Both the position numbers and the translations under genes were made by a program. The notes below the pieces were generated by a model that saw only the letters and a list, made by a program, of their open reading frames with translations, was not told the DNA's origin and made no database searches. A stretch of DNA of 64,000 nt from Gammaproteobacteria bacterium (GTDB taxonomy: Bacteria > Pseudomonadota > Gammaproteobacteria > Pseudomonadales > Azotimanducaceae), in NCBI GenBank assembly GCA_026705345.1, contig JAPPAV010000005.1, positions 50,299-114,298 on the forward strand. Reading direction: 5' to 3'. Of this stretch, positions 63,917 to 64,000 are shown piece after piece (position 1 is the stretch's first letter; each line of letters starts with the position of its first letter).

Positions 63917-63938
63917 GGCTTCGCCGCAAGGCGAAGCC
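63917..63938. repeat. Perfect hairpin upstream of the hydratase gene
   Basis: GGCTTCGCC (63917-63925) and GGCGAAGCC (63930-63938) with loop GCAA. No T run, so not a classical terminator. Confidence 0.7.
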
Positions 63939-63960
63939 CGGCGGCTGTCGGTAGCAAATA

Positions 63961-63995
63961 GATCTGTCCGCTTTTGTTAGCACATGATCTGTCCG
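63961..63995. other. Direct repeat GATCTGTCCG, possible mobile-element end
   Basis: GATCTGTCCG occurs at 63961-63970 and 63986-63995, 25 bases apart, at the right edge. Spaced short direct repeats are typical of the ends of some insertion sequences (IS21-like), but no transposase is in view. Confidence 0.35.
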
Positions 63996-64000
63996 GTCTG

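Overview
The window is GC-rich, densely coded bacterial DNA. A type II secretion cluster, RND and MATE pumps, glycolate oxidase genes, an Lhr helicase and a REP-associated transposase (RAYT) point to a proteobacterium, most likely a gammaproteobacterium. The eukaryote-like secreted domains (cadherin, FN3, SRCR, LRR), together with a sulfatase and sulfotransferases, would fit a marine or host-associated organism, but that is inference. I saw no tRNA, rRNA or CRISPR array.

Layout. 1-7.1 kb: end of a type II secretion operon (a possible gspK end, gspL, gspM, gspC, gspD), then a separate gene for a large exported protein that ends in a strong terminator. 7.1-9 kb: a tandem duplication of a cassette made of a palindromic repeat, a structured leader and a gene for a small membrane-anchored coiled-coil protein. 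Paralogues lie at 19.2, 40.7 and 56.9 kb. 9-19 kb: two very large exported proteins, one a beta-propeller/CARDB protein and the other a sulfatase-cadherin-FN3-SRCR-LRR fusion, then a small periplasmic protein. 20-22.3 kb: an unknown helical protein, an orphan terminator and a MATE pump. 22.5-31 kb: three sulfotransferase genes (one fused to a glycosyltransferase), leading into a four-gene set with one TolQ/MotA-like channel protein, two TolR-like proteins and a double SUMF1-fold periplasmic protein. This is my best candidate for an undescribed system. 31-33 kb: an SDR gene, a six-unit REP array and a RAYT gene. 33-41 kb: a minus-strand run of RND pump, membrane fusion protein, acyl-CoA dehydrogenase, phosphoesterase and nitronate monooxygenase. 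41-46.7 kb: NUDIX, a membrane protein with its HTH regulator, a PhyH dioxygenase, a patch of decayed genes, a DUF3500 protein and ChaC. 46.7-50.5 kb: glcDEF. 50.5-57 kb: an internalin-like LRR protein, a TPR lipoprotein, a nucleoside hydrolase and an MFS transporter. 57-64 kb: lhr, an ICMT-like methyltransferase, an SDR, an enoyl-CoA hydratase and a possible mobile-element edge.

Three themes link the regions. First, a palindromic repeat of about 26 bp occurs some 20 times, often touching or supplying stop codons, and a RAYT sits beside its densest array. Second, the secretion operon lies near genes for several large exported proteins that could be its substrates (inference). Third, sulfate chemistry recurs: a sulfatase and three sulfotransferases, the latter beside the proton-channel/SUMF1 set. 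Start codons were often moved inside the longest open frame, using ribosome binding sites, overlaps or signal peptides; the choices are explained in each entry.
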